64,000 nt of DNA from Halobacteriales archaeon QS_8_69_26 (GCA_003023195.1 PXRX01000008.1:186569-250568); one strand, 5' to 3'. Numbered from the stretch's first letter, positions 9,214 to 19,515 are shown. Numbers and translations are program-made. Notes: a model not told the origin generated them from the sequence alone.

Positions 9214-11115
9214 GTGACCCTGGAGGTACCCGACCTCAACGACAGGGACTACGAGGAGCTGGTCGAGGAGGCACGGAAGCTGATCCCGGCCTACTCCGAC
9301 GAGTGGACCAACCACAACCCGAGCGACCCGGGGATGGCCATCCTGGAGATGCTGGCGTGGATCACCGAGACCTACACCTACCAGCTCGACCAGGTGACCG
9401 ACGAGCACCGCCGGAAGTACCTCCAGTTGATGGGCGAGCAGCCCCGCCCCCCGACCCCCGCCTCGGCGAAGGTCGAACTCCACCCGCCCGAGGGTGTGTC
9501 GGGGGCGACGGTCCCGGCGAGTGTCGCGCTGGTGGTCTCGGAGTCGGCCGACGGCAACTGGACCGACCACTCCCACGCCAACGGGGCGGACGGGATGTTC
9601 TACCGCGCGTTCGGGGACGACCCGTCGGCGGGCGACGAGTTCTACCTCGGGTTCGACGCCGACCCGCTGGCCGGCGGTGACACCCTGTCGGTGACGGTCG
9701 ACTTCCACGACGACGACCTCCCGGAACCGGCCAGCCACGGCGACGAGGCGTCGATGTTCGACCCCTCGGTCGAGGTGGTCTGGGAGTACTGCCGGAACTA
9801 CTACGCGCTGGACCACGAGGACGCGTGGGGCGAGTTCGAGGTGGTCTCGGACGACACGAACGCCTTCTACCGGGGCGGGACCGTCACGCTCGCGGCCCCC
9901 GACGAGTGGGACCCCGAGAAGTGGGGCGTCGACGAGCACGGCCTCTTCGACGTCGACCCCGGCACCGTGTGGATCCGGTGCCGGCTGGTGGAGGCCGGCT
10001 ACGAGATCCCGCCGCAGTTCGACTCGGTCAAGGTGAACGTCGTCGAGACGGTCCACCAGGAGACGATCCGCGGGGAGGTACTCCAGCAACACCGCACCAA
10101 CGAGGGACCCGAGAACCTCTCGGACCAACGCTACCAGTTCGAGCACGCCCCGGTGCTGGAGGCCGAGATAACGGTGGACGACGAGCCCTGGACCGAGGTC
10201 GAGGGGTTCGAGGCGTCCGGCCCGACCGACCGGCACTACGTCCTCGACCGCGCCGAAGGGGAGGTCCGGTTCGGCGACGGGGTCAGGGGGAAGATGCCCG
10301 ACCCCGACCGGACGGTCGTCGCCGAGCGGTACGTCCGCGGCGGTGGTCGGGCGGGGAACGTCCCTGCGTCGTCGACCGTCCGGTTCGCGGACGTGGACAA
10401 GACGGTCGGCGACGACGTCCGGTTGCTCGACGTCGACCTCTCCCTGGAGGGCGACGCCACCGGCGGCCGCGACGCGGAGTCGATAGACGAGGCGTTCCGG
10501 CGGGTCAAGCGGGACCTCGCGACGCCGTACCGGGCCGTGACCGCCGACGACATCAAGTACGTTGCGACCAACACCCCGGGAGTCCGGTTCGGCCGGGCGA
10601 CGGTGCTGGTCGACAGCAGGGAGTCGGGGCCGCCGGAGGTGAACGTCGTGGTCGTGCCGTACGTCCCCCCGGACGTCGGGCGGGCCGACCCGAGCGAGGG
10701 GTTCATCGACGCCGTCCAGCGCCACGTCGACAAGCACAGGCTGTTGACCGACCGGGTGACCGTCCGGGAACCCACCTACGTCGGCCTCGACCTGGAGGTC
10801 GACGTGGTCGCGACCGGCTGGCAACTCCAGGCCGAGGGCGAGGACGCCATCGAGTCGGCCATCCAGGAGTACGTCGACCCGATCCACGGGTACGAGGGCG
10901 ACGGCTGGCCGTTCGGCCGGACCCTCTACAAGGAAGAACTGCTGGAGATCCTGGAGGACCTGGACTGGATCGACACGGTTCGCGAGGTGTCCGTGACCGC
11001 CCGCGGGAACGCGACCCTGGACAGCGAGGAGAACGTCAAGATAGGCGACGACTCGCTGTTCTACCTGGACAACCTCGTCGCGGACATCGCGACGATAAAC
11101 CGGAACGGGAGGTGA
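9214..11115 (+). CDS. Second gpJ-type putative baseplate assembly protein
   Basis: NPSDPGMAILEMLAWITETYTYQLDQV, VRFGDGVRGKMPD, PYRAVTADDIKYVA; GTG start. Confidence 0.92.
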   Translation: MTLEVPDLNDRDYEELVEEARKLIPAYSDEWTNHNPSDPGMAILEMLAWITETYTYQLDQVTDEHRRKYLQLMGEQPRPPTPASAKVELHPPEGVSGATVPASVALVVSESADGNWTDHSHANGADGMFYRAFGDDPSAGDEFYLGFDADPLAGGDTLSVTVDFHDDDLPEPASHGDEASMFDPSVEVVWEYCRNYYALDHEDAWGEFEVVSDDTNAFYRGGTVTLAAPDEWDPEKWGVDEHGLFDVDPGTVWIRCRLVEAGYEIPPQFDSVKVNVVETVHQETIRGEVLQQHRTNEGPENLSDQRYQFEHAPVLEAEITVDDEPWTEVEGFEASGPTDRHYVLDRAEGEVRFGDGVRGKMPDPDRTVVAERYVRGGGRAGNVPASSTVRFADVDKTVGDDVRLLDVDLSLEGDATGGRDAESIDEAFRRVKRDLATPYRAVTADDIKYVATNTPGVRFGRATVLVDSRESGPPEVNVVVVPYVPPDVGRADPSEGFIDAVQRHVDKHRLLTDRVTVREPTYVGLDLEVDVVATGWQLQAEGEDAIESAIQEYVDPIHGYEGDGWPFGRTLYKEELLEILEDLDWIDTVREVSVTARGNATLDSEENVKIGDDSLFYLDNLVADIATINRNGR

Positions 11116-11121
11116 CACTGG

Positions 11122-13368
11122 ATGGAGTTCTCTCACGTCACGACGCTGGACTCGGAAGAGTGGGACGAGTGGACCGGCCGCAACTTCGAGGTCCACGACG
11201 GGGGTATCGGCCTGGCGACCGAGCCACGGGTCTCCTACAGCGACCTCGGGTTCGAGGCCCTGGACGTCGACATCGACCGGGACGAGAACGTCTTCGCTCT
11301 GCGCCCGACGGGGGACCTGAACAAGTACGACGAGCAACGGGAGTTCGCCGAACGGGTCTGGACGAACGAGGGCGACGAGGCCGTCGAGGACCCCCGCGCG
11401 CTGTGTGTCGCGGGTGACCGGATCTACGTCGCCGACGGGGAGACCGGCGACGTGGTGGTCGTCTCGGACCGCCTGGGCGAGGTCGTCGGTCGCCTCGACG
11501 CCGGCCTCGAGGTCCCCGTCGACCTGGTCAGCGGCAACCGGAAGATCTACGTCCTCGACCGGGGGACGGGTCAGACCAGCGGCGAGGTCGCGACCCTCCA
11601 GCGCCGGGGGAACGTCCAGACGGTCCTCCGGGGGCTGGAGTCGCCCGAGGACCTCGCCGTCGACGACTCGGGTAACGTCTACGTCCTCGAACGCGAGGAG
11701 GACGGACCGCTGGTCAGCATCTACGAGGCCCGCTACGTCGAGTCGCCGAACGCATTCCCCTACCGGCAGACGATAGAGGAGTTCCCGGTCGGGGAGGACG
11801 ACGAACTCGACCCCTCGGTGGTCGAGGCGCTCACCGAGGACGAACTGGTGATAAACGGCCGGCTCTCCGACGGGGACCCGGCGACGGTACACTACCTCTC
11901 CGACGGGGCGGGCGAGGGGACCTTCGAGCGCCGCTCCGGGGAGGACCGGCTCTACTCGAAGCTCCGCCGGGGCACGTACGCGGAGGGCGGCCGTCACCCG
12001 AGGTACTACGGGGTCGGATTCGAGGACGACCGGGTTTACGCCGTCAGGGAGACCAAGCGACACAAGCGCAACTCCGGCGGCACGCTCTACGACGCCCAGG
12101 CGTTCCGGCGGTTCGACTCGGGAGCGCTGGACACCGAGTGGCACCGGATCACCGTCGACTTCGAGAGCCTGCCCTCGAACACGCAGGTGCGGGTGAGTTA
12201 CTTCACGAGCAACGACACCCAGGTCGTTCCCAACGGCGTCGAGGCAATCGAGAGCATTACCGACGAGGAGGCCGTCGACCTCCGGGTCGCCGGCATCGAG
12301 GCGATCTGGGACCTGATCGAGCACGACCCCGAAGAGATCGCGGACATCGTCGAGTACGCCAACGTCGACCGCGCCGAGGAATGGCTGGACCGGGCGTTCG
12401 ACATCGTCGACGAGGAGTGGAGCGACCGGTGGAAGTCGGTCCGGACCTCGAACCCCCGTGACGCCCTCCTCGACGGCGCGTCCGGCCGGTTCCTGCACGT
12501 GCGCCTGGAGATGATAGGGGAGGTCGAGACCTCGCCGCGGATCGGTGCGTTCCGGGCGTACTGTCCCCGGAAGACCTACCTGCGGTACCTGCCCGAGGTG
12601 TTCCAGGGCAACGGGAGCAGCACGGCCTTCCTCGAACGGTTCCTCTCGACGTTCGAGAGCGGGTTCGTCGACATCGAGGAGCAGATAGAGACGATAACGC
12701 GGTACTTCGATCCCGAGGGGGTCCCGAGTGACTACCTGCCGTGGCTGGGCCAGTGGCTCGCCATCCAGTTCGACCGTGGCTGGCCCGAGTCGGCCAAGCG
12801 GGAGTTCCTCGCCCGGGCTCCGACCCTGTTCAAGAAACGCGGAACCAAGGAGGGGCTCCGGGAGATCCTCAGGCTGTACCTGAACCACGTCGACCAGCCC
12901 GACACCTCCTGGATGCTCGACTGGCACCGCGACCGGCTCCGCCAGCGGACGGAGGACGGGTACCTCACCGAGGAGGAACTGCAGGTTTACCTCGCCGAAC
13001 TCGACGAGCTAGAGCGGGGCGACGAGGACGGCCACCTCCTCTTTTTCTTCGAGCACCTCGACATGGACGGCATGGACAGCGAGGAGGCAAAGCGCCCCTA
13101 CACGACGAACATGCACGGCGAGCGGTCGTTCACCGTGTTCGCCGGCCCGTTCAACCACCGGACACAGAAGCGGGTGGTCGACCGGATGACCGCGACGGAA
13201 CGGCCCGCCCACACCGACTACGGCGTCGTCGAACTCCGCCAGCACTGCAAACTCGCCGGGAACTCCTTCCTGGGGATCAACAGCACGCTCACGCCCCGGA
13301 GCTTCGCCCTGGGGCGTTCGACGCTGGGCGGGGACACCGTTCTCAAGGAGCGCGAACCCTTCTCGTAA
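11122..13368 (+). CDS. Phage tail protein I (gpI)-like baseplate protein with N-terminal NHL-like beta-propeller
   Basis: Propeller blades (ALCVAGDRIYVADGETGDVVVVSD, PEDLAVDDSGNVYVLERE) then YLRYLPEVFQ...FLERFLSTFESGFVDIEEQIETI...YLPWLGQWLAIQFD...KREFLARAPTLFKKRGTKEGLREILRLY. Confidence 0.9.
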   Translation: MEFSHVTTLDSEEWDEWTGRNFEVHDGGIGLATEPRVSYSDLGFEALDVDIDRDENVFALRPTGDLNKYDEQREFAERVWTNEGDEAVEDPRALCVAGDRIYVADGETGDVVVVSDRLGEVVGRLDAGLEVPVDLVSGNRKIYVLDRGTGQTSGEVATLQRRGNVQTVLRGLESPEDLAVDDSGNVYVLEREEDGPLVSIYEARYVESPNAFPYRQTIEEFPVGEDDELDPSVVEALTEDELVINGRLSDGDPATVHYLSDGAGEGTFERRSGEDRLYSKLRRGTYAEGGRHPRYYGVGFEDDRVYAVRETKRHKRNSGGTLYDAQAFRRFDSGALDTEWHRITVDFESLPSNTQVRVSYFTSNDTQVVPNGVEAIESITDEEAVDLRVAGIEAIWDLIEHDPEEIADIVEYANVDRAEEWLDRAFDIVDEEWSDRWKSVRTSNPRDALLDGASGRFLHVRLEMIGEVETSPRIGAFRAYCPRKTYLRYLPEVFQGNGSSTAFLERFLSTFESGFVDIEEQIETITRYFDPEGVPSDYLPWLGQWLAIQFDRGWPESAKREFLARAPTLFKKRGTKEGLREILRLYLNHVDQPDTSWMLDWHRDRLRQRTEDGYLTEEELQVYLAELDELERGDEDGHLLFFFEHLDMDGMDSEEAKRPYTTNMHGERSFTVFAGPFNHRTQKRVVDRMTATERPAHTDYGVVELRQHCKLAGNSFLGINSTLTPRSFALGRSTLGGDTVLKEREPFS

Positions 13369-13525
13369 CGCCCGCTCCGGCGGTTCGGCCTCGTCCGTTC
13401 GGTCCGGGCCGTACGTCGCCAGCTCCGATTTCCCTGCAGGATCACGTACCTACGTATTTACCGCGAACACTTCCATCGAAGTTATATGAGAGCGTCCAGA
13501 TCTTGGGCAACAAGAACCGCAGACG

Positions 13526-14746
13526 ATGTCCCAGGACCAAGATTCACTCAACAGTGAGGGGGAGTTGAGTCAGTTCGAGAAGAACAAGTACTTCCACGGA
13601 AAGCTGATGACCGCTCGGGACATGCAGACCGAGCAACAGTACCACGCCGAGCGACTGCACACGCTCAACAGGTTCGCTATCGGCCGGGGGATCCTGTACG
13701 GAGTGGAGATCAGCGAGGTCGAGGAGGTCGACGACGAACTCGAAGTCACGCTGGAGCCGGGGGTCGTCATCGACGGCTACGGTCGACCGATCGTCATCGA
13801 GCACACGACGACCAAAACGCTCCCCTCGCCCTCCGGTGACGAGATCTACCTGTTCTTGCGGTACAACGAGACCGAACTGGAGTCGGTGCCGGTGCCGGAA
13901 GTGCGGGGGGCGAGCGACAGCGAGTACATGTCCAACCGGACGGTCGAGGCCTTCGAGTTGACCTACCAGGAGTCGCCGCCCGAGGAGTACGACGAGATTT
14001 CCGAGGTGGACACCGACATCGCGGACGCCGGCGACGACGACAAGACGCTCCGGGCGCTGGCCAACAGGTTCCACCAGCGACACCGGACGCCCGTCGAACC
14101 GGTCGACGACCCCTCCATCTTCATCGGCGCCTTCGAGCGAACCCGGGACGGGAGCTGGGTCAAGGGTGGCGAGACCGTTCGTCGGAACCTCGTCTACGAC
14201 AACGACATGCTGTACGCCGCCCTCATTCAGCACATCACGGACACCGAGAACCCCCACAACTTCACGGGCGGGGCCGGAGGCGTCGGCGGCGACATGGAGG
14301 AGGTCGAGTCGATACAGCGTCAGGTCCGGACGCTGACCGATCAACTCGACACCGTCACGAGCTACCTGATGCGCAAGTCCCTCAAGGACAAGATCCGGTT
14401 CTTCGACGACGTCTCGGCCCGGTTCGACACCCACGAACCCGACGCGAGCCGGATCTCCCAGGAGATAGTCGAGAAGGCCAAGGACGGGATCAGACAGGGC
14501 GTCCACGAGGACGACGAGGAGTTCGCCGACCACGTCGGGGAGATGCTCCAGCTAGACATCAACCTGGGCGAGGCGCTCGACGAGGCCGCGACCGAGGAGA
14601 GCCTCGAACGGTACGTCAAGGCGGTCAACCGCCTCCAGGAGACCCTCGTCGGCGAGACTGACCCGATCCGGATCGCCGAGGCACAGGACGCCGTCTGCGA
14701 GGCGGCCGACTCCCTGGAGGTCCTCTACGACATCGTTCCGGAGTAA
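13526..14746 (+). CDS. Conserved eCIS structural protein of unknown role, usually encoded after gpI
   Basis: NKYFHGKLMTARDMQTEQQYHAERLHTLNRFAIGRGILYGVEI...LEPGVVIDGYGRPIVI. Confidence 0.75.
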   Translation: MSQDQDSLNSEGELSQFEKNKYFHGKLMTARDMQTEQQYHAERLHTLNRFAIGRGILYGVEISEVEEVDDELEVTLEPGVVIDGYGRPIVIEHTTTKTLPSPSGDEIYLFLRYNETELESVPVPEVRGASDSEYMSNRTVEAFELTYQESPPEEYDEISEVDTDIADAGDDDKTLRALANRFHQRHRTPVEPVDDPSIFIGAFERTRDGSWVKGGETVRRNLVYDNDMLYAALIQHITDTENPHNFTGGAGGVGGDMEEVESIQRQVRTLTDQLDTVTSYLMRKSLKDKIRFFDDVSARFDTHEPDASRISQEIVEKAKDGIRQGVHEDDEEFADHVGEMLQLDINLGEALDEAATEESLERYVKAVNRLQETLVGETDPIRIAEAQDAVCEAADSLEVLYDIVPE

Positions 14747-15157
14747 CGCACCTGACCCGGCTACCGCTAGGGCCGTTCTCTCGCTCGTCTCGTCGCTCCC
14801 GACCACTGTTCCTTCGCGTGCGCGATTCAACATATCGAGTGGCGCTCGGCGGTCCCGGCGTCGCGAACCGCGTGTGACCGGTTCTCAAATGGAAACAATC
14901 GGGATCCGTATATTTACTGGCCGTCGGTGGATGCTCCGGATCGGTCGGTATACGGCGAAATCGTCAAGTAGGTCCTGAAACGGCTCTTTTTGGAGTCACG
15001 GAACGAGTGGTGTCAGAGATCACCGCCACGGAAGGAGTCACGTATTTGTGGTATTTATTTTTATTCTATAGGTCAGATACCGTTAGGATGCACAATCTTA
15101 TATATGGCCGATTTATCTTCGGGGATGTTCGGTACTCGAACGAACGAGTGAAGAATA

Positions 15158-16870
15158 ATGCCAGAGTACCTATCACCAGGCGTCTACGTCGAAGAAGTGG
15201 ACGCCGGCGCCAAGGCAGTAGAGGGGGTCAGTACAAGCACTGCCGCGTTCCTCGGTCCGACGGAGCGCGGTCCAGTCGAACCGAGGCTCGTCACGAGCTG
15301 GGGTCAGTTCACCCGGATTTACGGTAAGAGTCCGGGCTCGAACCTCGACGTCGCCGTCGACGGGTTCTTCAAGAACGGCGGTGCCCGGGCCTACATCACC
15401 CGGGTGACGCCGGACGATCCCGACGACGTCGCGAAGGCGACGGTCACGGACGGGAGCGGCGACCCGGTCATGGACGTCGGGGCCATCGGCCCCGGCGACT
15501 GGGCCAACACCGTCGCCATCATCGTCGAGGACAGCGCGATGTACACGGAGGGCGAGAACCAGCTGTTCGACGTCACGGTCCGATACTGGTCGAAGGACCG
15601 CGACGAGATCAGCGAGCCGGCCTCCGCGGACCCGTCGCCGTCCCCGGACGCTTCCGCGACCTACGACGAGCTGACGCCGGATCCCTCGTCGAGTTCGCAC
15701 TTCGCGAAGCAGATGGCCAACGACGTGCTCGTCGACGTCGAGGCGGCCGGCGACGGCCGTCCCGAGACGGGCATCACCTGGCTCGGCGACGACAGCGGCG
15801 GCAACAACTCCACCAACGGGTCCAGCAGCGACGGGGACGACGAGGACGGAATCCCCGACGACGACGAACTGGACGACATGACGTACAACGAGCTCCGCGA
15901 CCTGGCGGAGCCGTACGACATCGACCGGACCCAGAAAAAAGACGAGATCAAGGAGGATCTCCAGCGGGTTCGCGACAGCGGCGAGGCCGCCACCGACGGC
16001 GGGACCGACGAACTCTCGCTGAGCGACTACCAGGGCCAGGACATCACCGGCGAGCGTACCGGTATGGCCGCGCTCAAGGAGCACGACAACGTCTCGCTCG
16101 TGGTCGTTCCCGACGAGAACGACATCCGCGGCCTGACCGAGGCCGTCGTCACCCACTGTGAGAACCAGGGCGACCGGTTCGCCGTCCTCTCGTGCCCCCA
16201 GAACGCGGGACGGGTCTCGAACATCCACACGCCCGTCGACTCCTCGTACGCGGCGTACTACTACCCGTGGATCGAGACGAAGGACCCGATCACGAACGAG
16301 GAGAAGGTCGTCCCGCCGGCCGGTCACATGGCCGGTATCTACGCCCGCAACGACAACACCGAGGGCGTCTGGGGTTCCCCCGCGAACATGGTCGTCCGCG
16401 GGGCGCTCGACCTCCAGCACGACATCACCAAGGGCGAGCAGGACGTGCTCAACCCGCGCGGCGTCAACTGCATCCGCGCCTTCCAGGGCCGCGGGATCAG
16501 GGTCTGGGGTGCCCGGACCTGTTCCAGCGACCCGAGCTGGAAGTACATCAACGTCCGCCGGCTGTTCCTCTTCATCGAGCAGTCCATCGAGGAGGGGACC
16601 CAGTGGGCGGTCTTCGAGGCCAACGACAGGGAACTGTGGGACCGCGTCGAGCAGTCGGTCCGGATGTTCCTGACGACGGTCTGGCGCGACGGTGGCCTGA
16701 TGGGGACGAGCCCGGACGAGGCGTTCTTCGTCAACTGTGGCGAGTCCACGATGACCCAGGACGACATCGAGAACGGACGCCTGATCTGCGAGATCGGCGT
16801 GGCGCCGGTCAAGCCGGCCGAATTCGTCATCTTCCGCATCCAGCAGTGGACGGAGGAGGCCGCGCCATAA
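15158..16870 (+). CDS. Tail sheath protein (CIS)
   Basis: MPEYLSPGVYVEEVDAGAKAVEGVSTSTAAFLGPTERGPVEPRLVTSWGQF; C-terminal sheath core INVRRLFLFIEQSIEEGTQWAVFEANDRELWDRV. Confidence 0.96.
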   Translation: MPEYLSPGVYVEEVDAGAKAVEGVSTSTAAFLGPTERGPVEPRLVTSWGQFTRIYGKSPGSNLDVAVDGFFKNGGARAYITRVTPDDPDDVAKATVTDGSGDPVMDVGAIGPGDWANTVAIIVEDSAMYTEGENQLFDVTVRYWSKDRDEISEPASADPSPSPDASATYDELTPDPSSSSHFAKQMANDVLVDVEAAGDGRPETGITWLGDDSGGNNSTNGSSSDGDDEDGIPDDDELDDMTYNELRDLAEPYDIDRTQKKDEIKEDLQRVRDSGEAATDGGTDELSLSDYQGQDITGERTGMAALKEHDNVSLVVVPDENDIRGLTEAVVTHCENQGDRFAVLSCPQNAGRVSNIHTPVDSSYAAYYYPWIETKDPITNEEKVVPPAGHMAGIYARNDNTEGVWGSPANMVVRGALDLQHDITKGEQDVLNPRGVNCIRAFQGRGIRVWGARTCSSDPSWKYINVRRLFLFIEQSIEEGTQWAVFEANDRELWDRVEQSVRMFLTTVWRDGGLMGTSPDEAFFVNCGESTMTQDDIENGRLICEIGVAPVKPAEFVIFRIQQWTEEAAP

Positions 16871-16902
16871 CAGTTATATAGCGACCAACTGAGCATAAAA
16901 CA

Positions 16903-17376
16903 ATGGCAGACAGAGACGCCATCAATGCGCCAGCGAGGACGACCCGTTTCGAGGTCGAACTCGAACTGGACGGCGGAGCAGTACAGGGTTGGAAGACGAT
17001 CGAGCTACCATCGGTGTCGACCGAGGAGGTCAGCTACCGGGAAGGTAACGAGCAGGTCGCCTACGACCACCCGCTGTGGGGGCGTCACGAGTACGACAAC
17101 CTCACGATGACCCGTGGCGCGAAGACGGGCGAGACGATGCTGTGGGACTGGCGACAGAAGGTCATCGACGGGAACCTCGACGAGGCCCGCAAGTCGATCG
17201 CGGTGACCATCTTCGACGTCGCCAACAGCGCCTCCCTGCTCCGCTACGAGTTCGAGGGTGCCTGGCCGGTCAACTACAGCCCGCCCACTCTCGACGCCTC
17301 CGCCGTCGGCGGCGAGTCCGCCCTGGCAGAGGAAGAGATCGAGATCGCCTACGAGAAGTACGAGCGCTCGGCCTGA
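16903..17376 (+). CDS. CIS tail tube protein
   Basis: FEVELELDGGAVQGWKTIELPSVSTEEVSYREGN; gp19/T4-like tube family pattern. Confidence 0.93.
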   Translation: MADRDAINAPARTTRFEVELELDGGAVQGWKTIELPSVSTEEVSYREGNEQVAYDHPLWGRHEYDNLTMTRGAKTGETMLWDWRQKVIDGNLDEARKSIAVTIFDVANSASLLRYEFEGAWPVNYSPPTLDASAVGGESALAEEEIEIAYEKYERSA

Positions 17377-17487
17377 TCCGGCCGGGGCTCCTCCCGAGGT
17401 TTCGCATTTTTCCCGCCGGACGGCGCGATATCAGGGCACCAGACACCGTAGGTATTACTTACCCAGACGTGAAACGGGTGGGATAGT

Positions 17488-18039
17488 ATGGCAGGCAAAC
17501 TCCAGACCGAATTCGAGTTCACGCTCCCGCAGGGGTACGTCGACGACGAGGGGAACCTCCACAAGGAGGGGCGCATGCGACTCGCGACGGCCTCGGACGA
17601 GATCGAACCGCTCCAGGACCGGCGCGTCCAGCAGAACTCGTCGTACCTGACTATCGCCTTGCTCTCCCGGGTCGTCACCCAGCTCGGGGACTACGAGGGA
17701 TCCCAGGTGACACCGGCGATCATCGAGGACCTGTTCGTGGCCGACCTGGACTACCTCCAGCGGCTCTACGAGCGGGTCAACAACCGGGGTGCGAACGTCG
17801 TCGCGACCGCGTGTCCCGAGTGTGGCCTGGAGTTCGACGTCGACGCCGAGACCGGAGGCGTCCGCGAGATGTCCGCGATGGAGAGCGCGCCGGGCGGTGG
17901 CGGCGGTGGCGGTCCACAGGTGTCGATCGCCGGGGAGGACCTCACCGAGGCCATCGAAGGGGGGAACATGGACATCCCCGACCACGAACCGAACGTCCCC
18001 GACCGGGAACCCGACGTGGACGGTGATCCGGGAAATTAG
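17488..18039 (+). CDS. gp41-like CIS tail assembly protein
   Basis: RMRLATASDEIEPLQDRRVQQNSSYLTIALLSRVVTQLGDYEGSQVTPAIIEDLFVADLDYLQRLYERVN...CPECG. Confidence 0.75.
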   Translation: MAGKLQTEFEFTLPQGYVDDEGNLHKEGRMRLATASDEIEPLQDRRVQQNSSYLTIALLSRVVTQLGDYEGSQVTPAIIEDLFVADLDYLQRLYERVNNRGANVVATACPECGLEFDVDAETGGVREMSAMESAPGGGGGGGPQVSIAGEDLTEAIEGGNMDIPDHEPNVPDREPDVDGDPGN

Positions 18040-18044
18040 ACCCG

Positions 18045-18278
18045 ATGATCGAGGTCTACCCCCTCGGACGGCTCTACGAGGAAATAGCGTTCGTCGCCTA
18101 CCACTTCCAGTGGAACGAGGAGGAGATCCTCGAGATGCCACACTGGGTTCGCCAGCGTTGGTGCGAGGAAATAAGTAAGATCAACGAAGAACTAAACAAG
18201 GAAGCCCGCGAATCGAGCGATCAGGGGGGAACCACCACGATCCGCCTCGACGGTCCCGATTCGCCGTTCGGAGTGTGA
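18045..18278 (+). CDS. DUF6760-like small CIS protein
   Basis: LYEEIAFVAYHFQWNEEEILEMPHWVRQRWCEEI; position between assembly protein and tube 2. Confidence 0.75.
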   Translation: MIEVYPLGRLYEEIAFVAYHFQWNEEEILEMPHWVRQRWCEEISKINEELNKEARESSDQGGTTTIRLDGPDSPFGV

Positions 18279-18281
18279 CAA

Positions 18282-18881
18282 ATGGCAAAAAAGAACACGA
18301 AGTACTGGGGCAAGGAACCGACGAAGAACCCCTTCAGGAACTTCAAGTTCCGGGTCGAGCGATTCGAGTCCGGCGGCGGCTGGTCGGAGTTCGCCGGGTT
18401 CAACAGCGTCTCCGGGATGTCCGTGGAGATGGAACCCGAGACCTACGAGGAGGGCGGGGTCAACGGGTACGTCCACGAACTCCCGAAACAGATCTCCTAC
18501 TCGAACCTGCAGCTCGAACGGGGGTTGACCCAGCAGACGGTACTCATCGAGTGGATGGAGGAAGTAAAGCAGGCGACGAGCGGTCAGGGGTCGAGCTTCC
18601 GCGAGTCGCCGAACATCACCGGATCGGCGCTGCACCCGGTTTCCGGCGGGAGCTGGGAACAGATAACGAAGGACGTCCCGCCGACGACCGGCGCCAGGAA
18701 GCACGTCCGGGTGGTCGTCGACGACCACCAGGGCAACATGGGCTGGGGCTGGGTCTTCGTCAACGCCTACCCCGTGAAGTGGGAGGGGCCCGACCTGGAC
18801 GCCTCCTCGGCCGACGTGGCCAACCAGTCGCTGGAGCTGTCCTACGACACCTTCGCGAAGGGCGTCAGCCAGGAGCAGTAG
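18282..18881 (+). CDS. Second CIS tail tube protein
   Basis: NFKFRVERFESGGGWSEFAGFNSVSGMSVEMEPETYEEGG...LQLERGLTQQ. Confidence 0.9.
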   Translation: MAKKNTKYWGKEPTKNPFRNFKFRVERFESGGGWSEFAGFNSVSGMSVEMEPETYEEGGVNGYVHELPKQISYSNLQLERGLTQQTVLIEWMEEVKQATSGQGSSFRESPNITGSALHPVSGGSWEQITKDVPPTTGARKHVRVVVDDHQGNMGWGWVFVNAYPVKWEGPDLDASSADVANQSLELSYDTFAKGVSQEQ

Positions 18882-18894
18882 GTCCCCCTCCGAA

Positions 18895-19515
18895 TCAGGT
18901 GTCCGACGGCGTGAAGCTGACTTCCCACTCGCCGGTCCGCTCGCCGGAGGGGTACTTGGGGGTCTCGTCCTCGCCGCTTATCACCACGGGGCCGACGAAG
19001 TAGGTCACCGAGGGGTGGAGCGAGGCGTCCTGCATCGAGTGATAGAGGTCCTCGATCCGGTCGATGTCCTGGCGCTCGAGGGCGATGGAGAGCTTGTTGT
19101 CGCCCATCCCTTCCGGGAGTTCGTACTTGCCGATGATCGCGTTCTGGTGCATGACCTGCATCGCCAGCCCCAGGACGCGTTGCTGGTCGATGCTGTTCGC
19201 GGTCTGGTCGTTCCCGCCGGTGGAGGGGTAGGCGGTCATCAGGTACTGGAGGGTGAGCGCGAGCGGTCGCTCCGTCCGTCCGCCGATCTCCACTTCGTGG
19301 TGCTGGTCGACCTGGCGGTGTTCCTGGATCCCGTAGAGGTACAGCCCCAGTCTGACGTCGGACTCCGCGCCGACGTCGTCGGGCGAGACGAGTTCTATCT
19401 CGTTCCTGTCGACGTTGACGACGTCGCTTCGCTCGGTGATCCGGTCCCTGAGGAGTTCGAGGATCGCCTCGCTGGTGTGGGCGATCGTCGAGTACGACCC
19501 GTACTGCTTGCTCAT
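18895..19515 (-). CDS. DUF4255 (Pvc16/Afp16-like) sheath/tube terminator protein
   Basis: SYSTIAHTSEAILELLRDRI...LGLYLYGIQEHRQ...RPLALTLQYLMTAYP. Confidence 0.85.
   Translation of the reverse strand: MSKQYGSYSTIAHTSEAILELLRDRITERSDVVNVDRNEIELVSPDDVGAESDVRLGLYLYGIQEHRQVDQHHEVEIGGRTERPLALTLQYLMTAYPSTGGNDQTANSIDQQRVLGLAMQVMHQNAIIGKYELPEGMGDNKLSIALERQDIDRIEDLYHSMQDASLHPSVTYFVGPVVISGEDETPKYPSGERTGEWEVSFTPSDT

Noticed and set aside
2948-12927. Long antisense/alternate-frame ORFs over the CIS operon (2948..4042 -, 4060..5586 -, 5583..6932 -, 5639..9217 +, 7209..9239 -, 9154..12927 -, 9825..11417 +)
   Set aside because: Expected shadows of high-GC coding; compositions (Arg/Pro-rich or Val/Leu/Gly-rich) and lack of domains, while the other frame encodes clear CIS proteins.
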